From the NCBI GenBank assembly GCA_037126765.1, contig JBBCBC010000009.1:21908870-21972869 (forward strand): DNA of 64,000 nt. Direction: 5' to 3'. Source of the stretch: Stenogyne calaminthoides (lineage: Eukaryota > Streptophyta > Magnoliopsida > Lamiales > Lamiaceae). Below are positions 1 to 12,020 of the stretch, piece after piece. Numbering within the stretch: position 1 is the stretch's first letter; each line of letters opens with the position of its first letter. A program made the translations under genes and the position numbers. The notes beneath the pieces were generated by a model. The model saw only the letters and a program-made list of their open reading frames with translations, made no database searches and was not told where the DNA came from.

Positions 1-1290
1 AATGGCCATCGACATGATGTCATCACTTTCCTTTGTCGAGAATATCTCATCCAAGAGCTAGATCCCTCCTCAGTGTTCTTCTTCCGCAACCATGGCATTT
101 TTGCTTGAGAACTTCCGTCTCTTTTAGCTTGTCTTTCTCTTCTCTCCTTAGCACTCAAATGGACAATCATAATTGAAGTGACCTTTCTTCCGCAATTATA
201 GATCTGTTGGTATCATCATCCCGATCATTTTCTTCTTTGAACTTGGAGTCTTTCCTCTTGGATGAAGATCCTTCAGCTTTCAGGTCCTTCTTCTTCTCAG
301 TTGATCTGTCCTCAGGTTTCTTCTGGTACCTGTGGTTCCTATAATAGCTTTTGTATTTTCCAATTCTACTATTAAGTCTATCAAACCTCCTTGCCATCGA
401 TCTTAGCTTTTCCTCAAGCTTCATCCCGATTTTTTGCATGGGGTTCTCAGATTCTCTAGTTTTATGAGTTTTTATCTTTGGTCTTTAAAGCCACATTTTT
501 ACTCGATGAAGAATCATCTTTCTTTGTCGACCTTTTTGGATTTCTTATCAATTACAAATTCATAGGCCTTCAAAATTTCGAGAAGACTTGTTGGTAAGGC
601 ATTGAGTTAATATTCTTGGTGTTTTCAATCACCACTGCATGAATATCTCATTTCTTAGAAAGACCTCTAAGAATTTTCAATGCAACTTCTCTCTGTGGAT
701 ATTTCTTTCCAAGTGCATTTAGATCATTCATGATGCTAGTGAATCTGACTTCCATTTGTCTATTGATTCACCTCATCTATTTCAAAACCAAACTTTCCAA
801 TTGCCACGAAAGTTTGTTTTCTTTTATATGATATGTGCCTTGGCACATAACAGCTAGTGTATCCCAAATCTCTTTAGCAGTATTACAATGAGAGATCATT
901 CCCATCACACCATCATCAATTGTACTGTATAGTGTGTCTTTTGCAATGTAGTCTAGATTGACTAACTTTCTCCCTCAGAGTCGGTTGGTCATCGACTTAG
1001 AAATTCTCGCTCTAGATCAATTCTCTCATCTTCTGCTCCTCCTGGGATTCACTACAAGAATTGAAATGGTCCTTGAGAGACCACTCTCCACATACGCCAT
1101 GTTTGGAATACAAATGAGCCTGCATTCTCGGCCTCCATAGATCATAGTTCTCCACCGAGAACATGGGAAGTTTTTTAAAGACATTTTTCCATCTTTTGAA
1201 AAGTAAAAAGTTTCAAAAAATAAGATCGGCCCCGGATAGACCACAAGTATTTTTGAAAATAAAACTTTGGTCAACACAATGAGGAGGTCA
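1..1290 (-). pseudogene. Copia gag (UBN2-type), broken
   Basis: Capsid/nucleocapsid precursor of a Copia element. Between about 960 and 600 the minus strand reads a UBN2-like gag stretch including KEIWDTLAVMCQGTYH and INSMPYQQV, the counterpart of the KQMWDILAEICEG region in element C. The open stretch 167-439 continues into a basic region with LNSRIGKYKSYYRNHR, matching LGKYRRFYKDY of element C at 32180-32218. Several in-frame stops and frame changes (for example around 770, 630 and 470) show that it is dead. The CCHC knuckle expected downstream lies beyond base 1 or is lost. The lineage is inferred from similarity within the window. Confidence 0.75.
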
Positions 1291-1300
1291 AGTTGAACCA

Positions 1301-1315
1301 CCGCTTCCGATACCA
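1301..1315 (-). other. Primer binding site, initiator tRNA-Met type
   Basis: Two bases after the LTR end the minus strand reads TGGTATCGGAAGC, close to the plant retrotransposon primer site TGGTATCAGAGC that is complementary to initiator tRNA-Met. It fixes the LTR boundary at 1318 and the orientation of element A. Confidence 0.75.
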
Positions 1316-1317
1316 CT

Positions 1318-3352
1318 TGTTGGTCCCGGTGCAAACGAAGTCTTACACGCAGATGGGGGGGAATACACGTGTTCAAAGGATTTTAAAACTTTTTCTTCTT
1401 GAGGTCACTTGGGTCGAGATAATCCTCAAGACTAGGTTCTCGAGAAGCACAGATCGCTCCGAGTTAAAGTCTCTTGAGACAGTGATCTTGAGCTTTCAGA
1501 TACCTCGATAATCCCAACCGAGTCCTCGAGTGTCGAGATCCCGAGTTGCTTGGATCGATAACTACCTTCTTGAATCCTCGGAAGAGAGTTCGGTTTGGTA
1601 ACTATCCGTTCTAACTACTCGATCGTCTTGAATGGTTGGCCCTTAATTTATACTGTTTTAAGCTTTGGTTTAAAAACCTTCCCTTTATGAATTAGTGATT
1701 AAGTTGTGATTCAATTACATGCAACTTCGATTGATTCCAACCTAATATCGCTGAAAAGTATGCTTTCAAAATCAAGTCAATGCAACAGTTATTAAGCGAT
1801 AAGGAAAGCAATAAAGAACACAAAGAATTATAGTGGTTCGTGAGACTCAAGCTCCTACGCCCACTCTCCCCACTCTTCGGAGAAATTCACTATCAACTTC
1901 GAGCTTTACGACTACCTCGAGTTTACTTACTCAACTCGCTTATTAGTTTTCACTACTCCACGTGGTTTACTTACTCAACCCGACCTTGAGTTTTCCGACT
2001 ACCTCCGTAGTTTACTTACTCAAAACACAAACAAGCTTTCGTGACTACCCTCAGAGCTTACTAACTTCTCCTCTAGAGTTTTCCGACTACTCCGCGTAGT
2101 TTACTAACTCTTTACAACTCTTCTCACCAACAAACACACTCCAACTACCTTCTCAAGGGTTTGGGGTTTTCTTGGTTGGTTTCAACTAGATGAGATATCC
2201 TTTACAATGAAGCACAATGCAAAGGGTTAGGATATCTAGACTAAGCTTTTGATAATTCTTATCAAGCTAGGCTTAGTATAGTGAGCTCTCTTCAATATAG
2301 AAGCACTTGGGAAATTCTAAGTTTTTCGAAAGTGCTTTAACTTTTGCAAGAATAAGTTTGAGCTCTTGAGTTGCGTATAAATTTCCGTAACCTTACAATG
2401 TAGAGGGTCACCAAAGATTTATAGGCATACACCAAGGTTACTTTTGAAAACTATCCGCTGGAGATAGCTTCATGAGTTTCCTCTTAAGGTGTGTGAGAAA
2501 CGGCTATATTTAGGGGTTTGAAACTCCCTAACACGTTTTTAGGCAATAGCCTTTCACGTAATTCGGTCTTCACTTTTTGCGATCTAGAACTTTTGTACAT
2601 CCGACATCTTTTACAGGGGACCTCACACAAATGGGTGTCGATATGGTGCAATGTTGTCTTCCTCTTTTGACTTTTTGTCTCCGGTTAAAGGTAGACACCT
2701 TCAACTCTCTTTTTGGTTTACAAACTTTGAGTTTGATATAACCTTAACAACACTTCGACTTAGTTTCCTTTTGTCTGCGATTTGAATGTCTTGGCGCAGA
2801 TATCTATTTTCTAAGGAATCGCGATCTTCTCGATGTGCATCCTTCAGATAGATATATTCAGTGCCTAGGTTCATTCAGTTCATACCGGAGCATTCAAGAC
2901 ATTCTCGAAGTCTTGATGAATTATCGCGGCCTTCATATTCTTGATCTTCGATTCTCGATCTTCGATCTTATGTCTTGAGAGTCTTCTCGAGTCTTGAGGT
3001 CTTCGAAGTCTTGGGTCTTCAATCTTTAGTTTATCTTGACCGATGTCTTGAGTCTTCATCTTGAAGTCTTGATTCTTGAAAGATCCCATCGAAGTCTTCG
3101 AATCTCGGGCCATTAATCGAGTCTTGATATCTCGCCACACTGAGTCTTCGGATACTTCAGAAATATACTGAGTTCTTCAGAGTCTTCAGAACCTATCCTG
3201 AACTATATCTGCTGACTATACATTTTGCGATAACATCCCTAATACTCTAAAACTGAATCCCGACTCACTATCAAGATCATTCTGATCATGTCATACTCAG
3301 GGGTTTTGGGATCTTAATCAAAATCATATATATTAAATTCATCTCCCAACAA
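1318..3352 (-). repeat. 5' LTR of element A (about 2.0 kb)
   Basis: The ends are TGTTGGG (minus strand, from 3352) and CCAACA (to 1318), an inverted TGTTGG/CCAACA pair. The inner boundary is set by the primer site, and the outer boundary by abrupt entry into LTR-B sequence at 3353. The interior is unusually rich in the word TCTTGA and its variants (2880-3180 contains dozens of GAAGTCTTGA/TCTTCGA-like words), a low-complexity U3 similar in style to the GAAGAC repeats of the element C LTR. A short ORF there (2880-3140) is a by-product of the repeat. No coding content. Confidence 0.72.
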
Positions 3353-3974
3353 GTGTTCTCTCTAAATCCACATTGAGGAATGAATCTTATTCTTGACTAA
3401 CTACTACACGATATGTATTTCAGAATGAACCAAATCCAAACCATATCTACCCACGAAAAAGGTGCAATTGTAGGTCATGGTCAATTTCATCACTCCACAC
3501 ATGTCGCGTATTGACCTCAAGTCAAAGGAGTATCGATCGTTCCCACTAAAACGAGACACCCGTAGACACATATTGTGGAATTACATCAAACGATTTCTGG
3601 ATGGGTATACCAATACCCTCTAAGGTATATGTGCATCCATCATGAGATACCTAAGATCTCGTAGTAAGTGAGATCTTACTACACTCTCTAATAGTATGAT
3701 GCGGATCGCACAATCTCAATTGCATCATCAATATCCCATTCTTGATGATCCTTGATCGGGTTATTTGAGAATCATGCTTAAGTCATCTGAGTTCTCACAA
3801 TCTCAATGACAGCAATGACTCATGGGAACACAAATAAGAATAATTGTAAACAATCAAACAAGTGTAATGTCATACATTTAATATTAAATAAATAATAATA
3901 TTAAACCAATACTGAATATCATCTTAGTATTATGTCCTTACAATAGGATTGTCTCTAGGACACTAACTCTAACA
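3353..3974 (-). repeat. LTR-B fragment, copy i, disrupted by element A
   Basis: This is the first ~620 bases (minus strand, start TGTTAGAGTTAGTGTCC at 3974) of the LTR-B family seen complete at 25453-27056. Shared landmarks are the ctctctaaatccac word at 3359, the accaataccctctaaggtat block near 3610, and the aggacactaac end. Homology stops exactly at the outer end of the element A LTR, so the rest of this copy should lie beyond the left side of the window. Confidence 0.82.
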
Positions 3975-4844
3975 TAAATTACGTGCAACGTGCAACACAC
4001 GTGGTGAATTCCTTGCATTAATACAAAAGGAACCCAATACATTCCTCTTTCATCTGGAAACAACTTCTTCATTATATTATTCAAACTTTTCTTTACATAA
4101 ATCAATAACTCATGTAATATAATTGATATTTCCTGTACTCACAACTATTTCTATGTGTCAGAGATTGATTACCTTTCTCGTAGGAATTTTCACATGGATA
4201 CATACAAAGCCAATATTGACGGATTGATTATGCATGAAACTGTTATATATATTTCCATGCAAACTTAGACAAGATTTACAAATCAACAAGTAGGTCTAAA
4301 CTCTTCTTTTATGCGCTTAAATTTCCCATCTTGAAAATCACAAAAGTTTTGATCCATTTTTGCATCATTAAGAGGTAGGAACTTCGTAATATTCCCATTT
4401 CTCTCTGCAACGGACAGTGCAGTGCAAAAGGACCCATGACCTAAGGAAACTCCACAATTATTATTATTATTACAATAATCACCAGAACTGTATTTCTCCA
4501 GTCTTGGCTGCAACCTTTAATTCCAAGTATTCTAGAGAATATTTTGTTGATATTTAATACACTTGAATTAGATGCAAATGTAATTTTAATGCCCACCTAG
4601 TTATGGTTGGAAAACATACCTTTTTTTTAAAAAGAAAACAATGGTACGTTTGCACTACGATCAAGTACTTCGCATTATCATTTTTTTGTCGTGCACCATT
4701 GAAGCCTTTGTTCCACGTACGCGTAGTCGAATTTGTCAAGCAGCTTTTCCTCAGTTGTCTGTGCATCCTTCTTACTTTTCATCTGTCAACTACCAAAGAA
4801 ACGTGAGCCGCCGCCTTCCTTGCCACCCTACTAGAACAATCAGC
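3975..4844. other. Unassigned AT-rich spacer
   Basis: I recognise no gene here. It contains a minus-strand open stretch (4283-4513, 76 codons) with a poly-Asn run from an ATT repeat and four cysteines but no family I know, a CACGTG palindrome near 4007, and the presumed 5' flank or degenerate start of the Helitron that becomes readable at about 4845. Confidence 0.4.
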
Positions 4845-7800
4845 TTCATTTCACAGAGACACAAGATCATACAACTCAATGCTCGCCTTCACATCAATGG
4901 GAGCCAAAATTGATCACTCAATAATAACAGGAGCTGGACCATACACATTTAGAATTCATGGACGAAATTATCATTCCATTGGATCATTATTACCAAGAGA
5001 AGGGAAAGAACCTCAATACGCTCAATTATACATATACGATACTGCAAACGAAGTGCAGAACCTTATCAAAGCACTACCACGCAGCAAAAAAGCACAACAG
5101 TTGGATGAAGAATTGTCAAAGGCCTAATTGAGATGATGGATGAAAATAATGAGTTGGCTGGAAAATTTCAAAAAGTAAGAGACAAGTATGAACGGGGAGA
5201 CACCCAAGAACTTTCAATCACATTGATCGACCAAAAACCAAGAAGACGACAATATGACCTACCAACATCTGACGAACTTGCAATTCTAATTGCATGCGAA
5301 AACTCAGAAGAGAGGGATTGTGCAAGACAAAAAAAAAAAAACCTCAATGCACCTATTATTCCCTAACGGTGAGACTGGATTTCATGACCAAATCCCAAAT
5401 CGAGAGAGCAACATATCGAATAAGCGCACACTTGTCACCATGCATGAGTATTATGCATATGAAAATGCATACGAGGTTGTCAGAGGCAACAACAATTATA
5501 AGGTTTGGTCGCCTGTTGCATCAATATGCAATCTATGTATACAGTACAATCGAACAATATAGATTGCAGTGGATCCGAAATAGTCAAAAGCATATAAGAG
5601 CTGATCTCTACAACAATGTATGTGACATCGTTGCAAGGGGAGACACCGATGCAAAGCTGCTGGGAACTAAGAAAATTCTACCTCCTTCATACATAGGTGG
5701 CCCGAGATATATGATAGAAAATTTCCACGATGCAATGGAAGTTTGCAGATGGAAAGTAAATCCATCATTATTTATTACGATTACAACTAATCCTAATTGG
5801 GACGAAATAATATAGCATCTTCAATAGAGTATGGAAACAACAATCCCAATGATAAACCCGACATCACCGCCGAAGTTTTCAAAAAAGAAGCTAGAAGAAC
5901 TTTTTATCTACATTCAAGATGGAGCGTTTTTCGGCAAAATTGAAGGAGGTACCCAAAAAAAAAACATTCACACATTCATAGACTAATTAGAACATTGAAT
6001 AAAAAATCTATAAAACCAAGAAAAAAAATTATACAGCCAACTAATTTTAATAAAAAAAATCTTCAATTGTTTAATGCAGTTATATATACTATTGAGTTCT
6101 AGAAATGCGGACTGCCCCATGCGCACATACTTCCATGGTTAGAAGAAAAACAAAAAATCCAACGGCTGATAAGATTAATACAATAATTTCCACGAAGATA
6201 CCACAAAAGAAAACCGACCTAGAAGCATGTGCATTAATTTATGATGCACGGGCCTGTGGAGAGCGAACGACCAAAATCACCATGCATGGAAAAAGGCATG
6301 TGCACCAAAAAATTCCCCAAGGAATTCAATGATGAACGAGTTCGGGAAAGTGAGGTACCGAAGAGAAAGGACGAGAAAAAATATATCATGAAAAAAGATA
6401 TAAAGCTCGACAACAGTTTTTTTGGTACCACACAACATTACTCCACTCAAAAAGTTAAATTCTCATATAAATGTTGAATGGTGCAACCAATCATAAGATT
6501 AGTGTCCTAGAAACAATCATTTGTAAGGACATAATACTCGATGTTATTCAGTTTGATTTAATATTATTATCCATTTAATAATAATGTATGGCAATACACT
6601 TGTTTGAATATTATGTTTGATTGTTTGCATTTATTCTTATATGCCTTTCCATGAACCAATGTTGTCATTGAGGATGTGAGACCTCGATAACTTAAGCATG
6701 ATTCTCAAATAGCCGATCAAGGATCATCAAGAATGGGATATTGATGATGAATTTGAGATTGGTGTGCGATTTGCATCATACTCTTAGAGAGTGTAGTAGT
6801 TCTCACTTATCTGAGATACTAGGTATCTCATTATGGATGCAAAGATACCTTAGAGGGTATTGGTATACCCATCCGAGAAACCGTTTCATGTTATTTTACT
6901 TAAGTGTCTACGGGTGTCTCGGGTTAGTGGGAGCGATGTGATATTCCTCGGACTTGAGTTCAATACGCATGTACATGTATGGAGTGGTGAACTTTTGACC
7001 ATGACCAACGCTTGAACCCTTAATGGGTAGATATGACATGAATTGGGTTCATCACGAAGTTATGTGCATGGTAGTTGAGCCAAGAAAATGATTCATTTCT
7101 CAATGTGGATTTAGAGAGTACTACTGCCTTCTCATAGTAATTGATCATTACCATTAGCCAATGCACGCCACGTTTGGACTTTGTGTCCAAATATTATAAA
7201 CGGGATCAATTAGCGTAATGAGAAAATATGATTAAGTTATTTGAATAGACATCTCATCATGTTCAAGACTTAATCGGTGTCGCTAATGAAATGACATTAT
7301 CACAATAACCCATGTTTCGATTCTGGTAGTTGCATGTTTCCTCATGACGTACCTTTATATATTGAGAATGTCTGATTTATTGTCTAGGGTTCAATTAAGA
7401 CCGTTAGTTTGACTAATCGCTCACAACAAGTAATTTCCCTTTATAGATTATAGTTGATTGATTAAATATTAAATTGGATTTAATATTTAATTTATGGAGA
7501 ATTAATAATAATTATATTTGGAATTAATTATTATTACTATTTTATTAAATTGGATTTAATTAAATAGAAATCCCAAAATAATATATGGAATATTATTGTA
7601 GGAAATTATATATAGGGAAATCAAATCTCTGGGATTTGATTTGCAAGATTAGGGATTTATTTTCCTAATTAAGATGACTTAAGATTTAAGTCGGACTTCT
7701 CCTATATATATGAATCATTGGGAATTCATTTTACACTCTTGAATACTTTCTCTATAAAATCTCTAGTGTAGAATTTTCCTAGCAAATTCATACAGAATTC

Positions 7801-9165
7801 AACGCTGGCAAATATGTGCGGATCTGTGAATGGGGATTACGTGGATACCGTAGTTGAAGAGATTTCTTACGAAGGACTATTAGAATTCCTTTAGTATCCT
7901 GTTATTTCAATTATGCAATTGAAAATTCGTTGTTGGTGAATTTGTTTATTCTGTTGCGCATGTTTAACTGCTTTACATGCTAGTAAATTCCAACACAATC
8001 AAGGGCGATAAAGTACCTTTTCAAGTACTTCGCGAAAGGAGTTGATAAGGCCACAATGATAATTGAGAAAATAGAAGGGGGAGAACAAAAAAATGCAGGA
8101 GGGGAAGGACGGGAAGAGACAATAGATGAGATTAAGAAATATCTGGAGTGTCGTTACTTATCATCTTGTGAACCCATGTGGAGAACTTTCACATTTAACT
8201 ACAAGAAGCCTGCAGTAAAAAGGCTAAGTATACACCTTCCAAACCAACAGATTATCACCTACAACGAAACGAAAAATCTTCAAAACATTGTCACAAGAAG
8301 GTATAGAAAGAATGATGTTTACCGAGTGGATGGAAACAAACAAAGTAAGCGGAGAAGCCAGAGAGCTTACTCATATCGAGTTCACAACAAAGTTTTTATG
8401 GGATACAAAGAAGAAAAAGTAGAAAAAATGGAGCCAATGAAGTTGTAGCCTTGGAAGACTTGTCAACATCCACCCTACAACAGACGAGCTATACTACCTG
8501 AAGTTAATCTTGGTAACAAAAGGAGAAACAAGCCATGATTATTTTCTCACCGTAGGAATGTGAAGCACCAAACTTTCAAGGTTTCTTGTTAAGCAAAAGG
8601 ATTGCTGGATGGAGACTCGGAATGGCAAGAGGCGGCGGATGGGCGTCCGCCAAATGGGCAACACCCAACCAATTAAGGGACCTTTTTGTCACACTTTTGC
8701 TCTACTTTGAAGTTGGGAGCCCACTCAAATTATGGAATCATTGTTGGCAATCTATGGCAGAAGACATAGCTTACAAATAGACGAAAACTTTTGGATTGAT
8801 GGAGTTGGAGTTCACTAGTGAAGACCTTCAACAATACAAGCTACTGATAGAGAACGACAAGCTGTCACTTGAAGACTTTGAGGACATGCTGAAATCGAAT
8901 AAGAACGTGCTTAAAAAGCTATCAAATTCACTGTTACGAGAAGAGACAGGTTTCGATAGCAATTAACAACAAGCGGATCACGATGGGTCGATTCTCACGT
9001 TAAATGAAGAACAACAAATAGTGTTCGATGCGAAATATAGATTCGGTGCACAACGAAAAAGGAAAATTGATCTTTTTTTTACGACCATGGCGGAACTGGA
9101 AAAACATACCTTTACAAAATAATAATCATGGAGTTCGGACAACACACTCAAGGTTCAAAATACCT
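4845..9165 (+). mobile_element. Helitron, decayed autonomous type, interrupted
   Basis: A Rep-helicase coding sequence of the plant Helitron type can be followed from about 4845 to 9106 across frameshifts and stops. In order it has the Helitron_like_N domain, the HUH motif, the Y2 motif, the Rep/helicase linker and the Walker A of the Pif1-like helicase. A solo LTR-B (6493-7995, TSD CAATC) cuts it. Homology stops about 60 bases after Walker A, where an antisense NPF transporter fragment begins. I could not identify the 5' TC or the 3' hairpin-CTRR termini, so the outer limits are coding limits only. Confidence 0.8.
4845..9165 (+). pseudogene. Helitron Rep/helicase (RepHel), broken
   Basis: Rolling-circle transposase: an HUH nuclease nicks and joins DNA with two tyrosines, and a Pif1-like helicase unwinds it. 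Visible parts are the N-terminal domain (YNSMLAFTSMGAKIDHS at about 4870, PRYMIENFHDAMEV at 5701, LFITITTNPNWDEI at 5769), the HUH motif PHAHI at 6116-6130 just after an in-frame TAG at 6102, and HINVEWCNQ at about 6460-6489. The Y2 motif YLFKY follows at about 8013. The linker has LLDGDSEWQEA near 8600 and KLWNHCWQSMAEDI near 8730. Walker A GGTGKT is at 9089-9106. Frameshifts occur near 5330, 5550, 5820-6090 and 8450, with many stops. It is not functional. Confidence 0.85.
6493..7995 (+). repeat. Solo LTR-B, copy ii, inside Helitron Rep
   Basis: A complete-length copy of LTR-B flanked by a perfect 5-bp duplication CAATC (6488-6492 and 7996-8000). Removing it and one CAATC restores the Helitron reading frame across the site, which independently confirms both borders. 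The 5' terminus has drifted (ataagattagtgtcc instead of TGTTAGTGTTAGTGTCC); the 3' end is CCAACA. The TATA-like sequence cctatatatatgaa is at about 7701. No internal element sequence remains, so it is a solo LTR made by LTR-LTR recombination. Confidence 0.9.
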
Positions 9166-9800
9166 TTGCTACCCCCCTGCACAATAGATATCAACCCACT
9201 GCTCAAAAAAGTTCCCAACTCCAACAACACTAATATAATCAGCAACACCAACACTTCTCATAGAAACAGACATTTGATCATAAAACAATTCCTGCAATCC
9301 AACCACTGTGAACACATCACAAACCCCACAAAGCATGTATTGAGGGATCAACTACCATATTGCCATAGGGACAACCGCTTTGGGCTCGTCTAGAAGCCCG
9401 TTTTCTCTTGCAATGCTAACCCTCTTAGACTCCACACAAGCCGCCAACGCCATTGTCAAGATTGACAGACTAACCCCCGTCCCCGATTCGCTCCCTAGGA
9501 TGGTGAGGCCCATAGGGTGCCCGTGATGGTTTCGGCAATGGGAACGAGGGCCCGCTCAGATAAGATGATTGATGTGAGGATGGTGAGGCCTGTGATGACT
9601 TGGAATGAGGCTGGTGGGATTTTGATGGTGGTTTGGAGTGTGGTTCCTTGTTTGGTGAAGTATGTGCTTAATTGGGACATTGATACTGCAAACATCAAGC
9701 AAGTGAACCAGATGGGAATGAGTTGGACTACAAGTTTTACTTCTTCTACTTGGCTTTTAGAGCACAACCTCCATGGATCTCTTTTTTTTCAGCTTGATGC
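9160..9800 (-). pseudogene. NPF (NRT1/PTR family) transporter C-terminal fragment
   Basis: On the minus strand 9795-9495 reads DPWRLCSKSQVEEVKLV, then LIPIWFTCLMFAVSMSQLS and TYFTKQGTTLQTT, and 9494-9165 reads LSILTMALAACVESKR, ENGLLDEPKAVVPMAIW, LIPQYMLCGVCDVFTVVGLQ and ELFYDQM. This is the second half of plant NPF nitrate/peptide transporters (12-TM major facilitator proteins), from the TQVEE(V/L)K segment through the last membrane helices. It has at least two frameshifts and a stop where WWLIPQY is expected. No intron is seen in this stretch. It abuts the broken Helitron helicase in antisense. Either it is a host fragment captured by a Helitron or simply the older DNA flanking it. Confidence 0.82.
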
Positions 9801-9902
9801 ATCTTTCTCATCTATCATCATTTAATTCTCTTAATGGCCCCTCAAGTAGCCCAAAGATAAAATTCAATAACTGAAAAAGGTGTTTGAAATAAAATAAAAT
9901 AT

Positions 9903-10773
9903 TGTTGCCTATTTTTCCTTTAATTTTCAAAAATAAATAAATAAAAGTGGGAGAAAGATTTTTCTTTGAATTTTGTTATGGAATGAGGATAAGTATTCTT
10001 GTAATACAAGTTTATCTTATTAAATTCAAGAAATCTCCCACTTGGTTATTTATTGGAGTAATTTTTGAAAATTATGAATAAATAAGGAAGGAATGATTTT
10101 CTTGATTTTCTTGAAAAGATATTATGGAAGATATGTATTCTTGGAATACAAGAATATCTCATAAATTCAAGAAGATCCAAATCTTGGTTCTCCTACTCCT
10201 TATTTTTCGAAAATATCCATAACAAGAAGAGGTGGAATTTTGTGGAATATTTTAATTATGGAGAAAAGAATATATGAGATATATTCAATATTTCTTGGAG
10301 ATCAAGAAAAAAAAATTTCCCATATTATTTTCTACTAAAATTTCGACTACCAAAATTTTAGTATATATAGGGATGAACTCTTCATCCCCAATGCATTCCA
10401 TGTGTTGGAAAAATTAAAAAAACACAAAGGTGGTGCAACATAATTTTATTTTTCCTTTTGTTAATTGTTCGAGAGCATCCTTCCACCGGATTGTTGAACA
10501 AGGACGAGTGAATACTTGAGAAGGCTCTTTGGGTTTATTCGTGTGAACGAGATATCCATCTTCTCAACGGTTGTCACTCCAAGAGGTTAGTTCACGTAAA
10601 CTCCTAGCAATTCCGCATGCATAGAATTTATGTGACTTGTTTATATGCATGATTTGTTGTTGGATTATTATTTGAATTAATATAGGATTAATTCATGCTA
10701 ATAATAATTGTTATAATTAAATTTGTATTTAAATATTCATTCCGAATAGATCCGGGCAATTAATTCCCCAACA
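9903..10773 (+). repeat. Degenerate LTR-like segment
   Basis: A TG...CA segment (TGTTGCC... to ...CCCCAACA) with a plausible TATA box (tagtatatataggga, about 10361) and a downstream leader. It has an internal duplication: the block around 9990-10060 recurs at about 10120-10200 (ggaatacaag ... aattcaagaa ... cttggtt). I found no matching 5-bp duplication (aatat versus agaca), so the left border is uncertain. Confidence 0.4.
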
Positions 10774-10777
10774 AGAC

Positions 10778-11902
10778 ATGCTAAGGGCATTCTGAAACTT
10801 CAAAGATAGTCGTTTTCACGATACAAAAATATAATTTTTTGAAAGTTATCTCCAATGGATAGTTGTTTGAAATATGTGTAAATACAAAAGGTCTTGGACC
10901 TAAACAAGGTCACGGGAACTAAGAAATTCAAAGAACACAAGTTTATTCTAGCACTCACTGAAACACTCGAAACTACAAGAATTTTCCAAGTGTTTTATCA
11001 TTAGAGAGAGTTCTACTTCTATATAAGCTAAGCTAGAGTACTCCCATATATCCAAAGCTTAGAAAGAGATATCATAACCTTTACATTTGATCTTATTATA
11101 AAAGATATCTCAATAGTTGGAAATAAAACTCAAACCCTAGAACTTGAGAAGTGATAGTGGTTAAGTTTGAGTGGGAGAAGAAAGTAAGTTAAGAGTTGTT
11201 TAGTTAAAAGTTGTGTTGTTGTTATGATTTAGAACTAGGACTCAAGTCCATCCTAGGGAACAAATCATCAAGAGAGGTTGATTTTGTTCAGTACACCTTG
11301 ATACTCTAAAACAAGGAATTTCATAGTTGAAGGAACTCTCCTGTTGAATCAGAAAAAGTGGATGTAGCAACTTCAATATCTGAACGACTATAAAAATCTT
11401 GGTGTATTTATTGCTTTATGTACTTGCATTATTTATTGTTTATTATTTGCATTGATTTCATAAACACATACAAGTCCTTGTCTTTAAAACATTCAGTGAG
11501 GACAACTCACCTGAATCTGCACTAATTAAAGTACAACCTCAAAGATTGTATAATGCATTAAAGAAAAATTGATTTTAGCAACTAAAATGAGTCAAAAACT
11601 TTTGCATATTAAAAGCTAGTATAGATAGCTACTTAACTGATCAACTAGTTTTAGCGCTCAATAAATTGATTATATGTACCAAATTTTTCAGGTCACTTAT
11701 ACTTGTAAACAGTTGTGGATATTTGAGTCTTGATACCTTCTCTTAAGTTGTTGTCTCAATAGACTTGAAATTAGGGAATTGTCACTCAGGGCGATTATCT
11801 CAAGCTAGCTGAACTCACAATGCACTCTTGTGAAAACTGTAAAAAGTCTCATACACATGTATTCCCCCCTTCCATACATGTGTTAGCCTAGTTTTTAGGG
11901 AC

Positions 11903-11910
<8 letters not shown>
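10778..11910 (+). repeat. Sirevirus-like LTR remnant
   Basis: The 3' end (gtattcccccctt ... gggaccaaca) matches the end of the element A LTR, and the stretch cgactataaaaatcttggtgt (split here by codon-scale drift) parallels cactataaaaatattgtgtg in the element C LTR. A TATA-like ctatataagc lies near 11030. No primer site follows; (TA)n begins at once. The start is not sharply defined. No coding content. Confidence 0.5.
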
Positions 11911-11953
<43 letters not shown>

Positions 11954-12020
11954 TATATAATATTACAATGTTAATTAATATATAAATATTTTTAATATAT
12001 ATATATATATATATATAAAT
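11906..12020. repeat. (TA)n microsatellites
   Basis: Two nearly pure TA runs, about 11908-11946 and 11996-12017, separated by AT-only sequence. Confidence 0.95.

Larger units (their letters stand above)
1..3352 (-). mobile_element. Sirevirus-like Copia retrotransposon A, 5' part
   Basis: Reading on the minus strand, a 5' LTR (3352 to 1318) is followed by a tRNA-Met type primer binding site and a decayed gag, and the element leaves the window at base 1 before pol. The LTR starts TGTTGGG and ends CCAACA. The gag resembles that of the larger element C at 31430-32220, and the LTR end resembles other Sirevirus-like LTRs in the window (gggaccaaca). The element sits inside an LTR of family B: bases 3353 onward continue in the middle of LTR-B, so A inserted after B. 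The target duplication cannot be tested because the other end is outside the window. Confidence 0.8.

Noticed and set aside
4283..4513. Small Cys-containing minus-strand ORF as a host peptide gene
   Set aside because: It has no signal peptide, contains an ATT-repeat Asn run and has no recognisable cysteine pattern.
4603..4913. Overlapping plus-strand ORFs before the Helitron
   Set aside because: They overlap in different frames. Only the frame entering YNSMLAFTSMGAK at about 4870 matches Helitron proteins.
9903..10773. A bounded solo LTR
   Set aside because: The flanking 5-mers do not match and no related copy in the window defines the borders; kept only as low-confidence LTR-like sequence.
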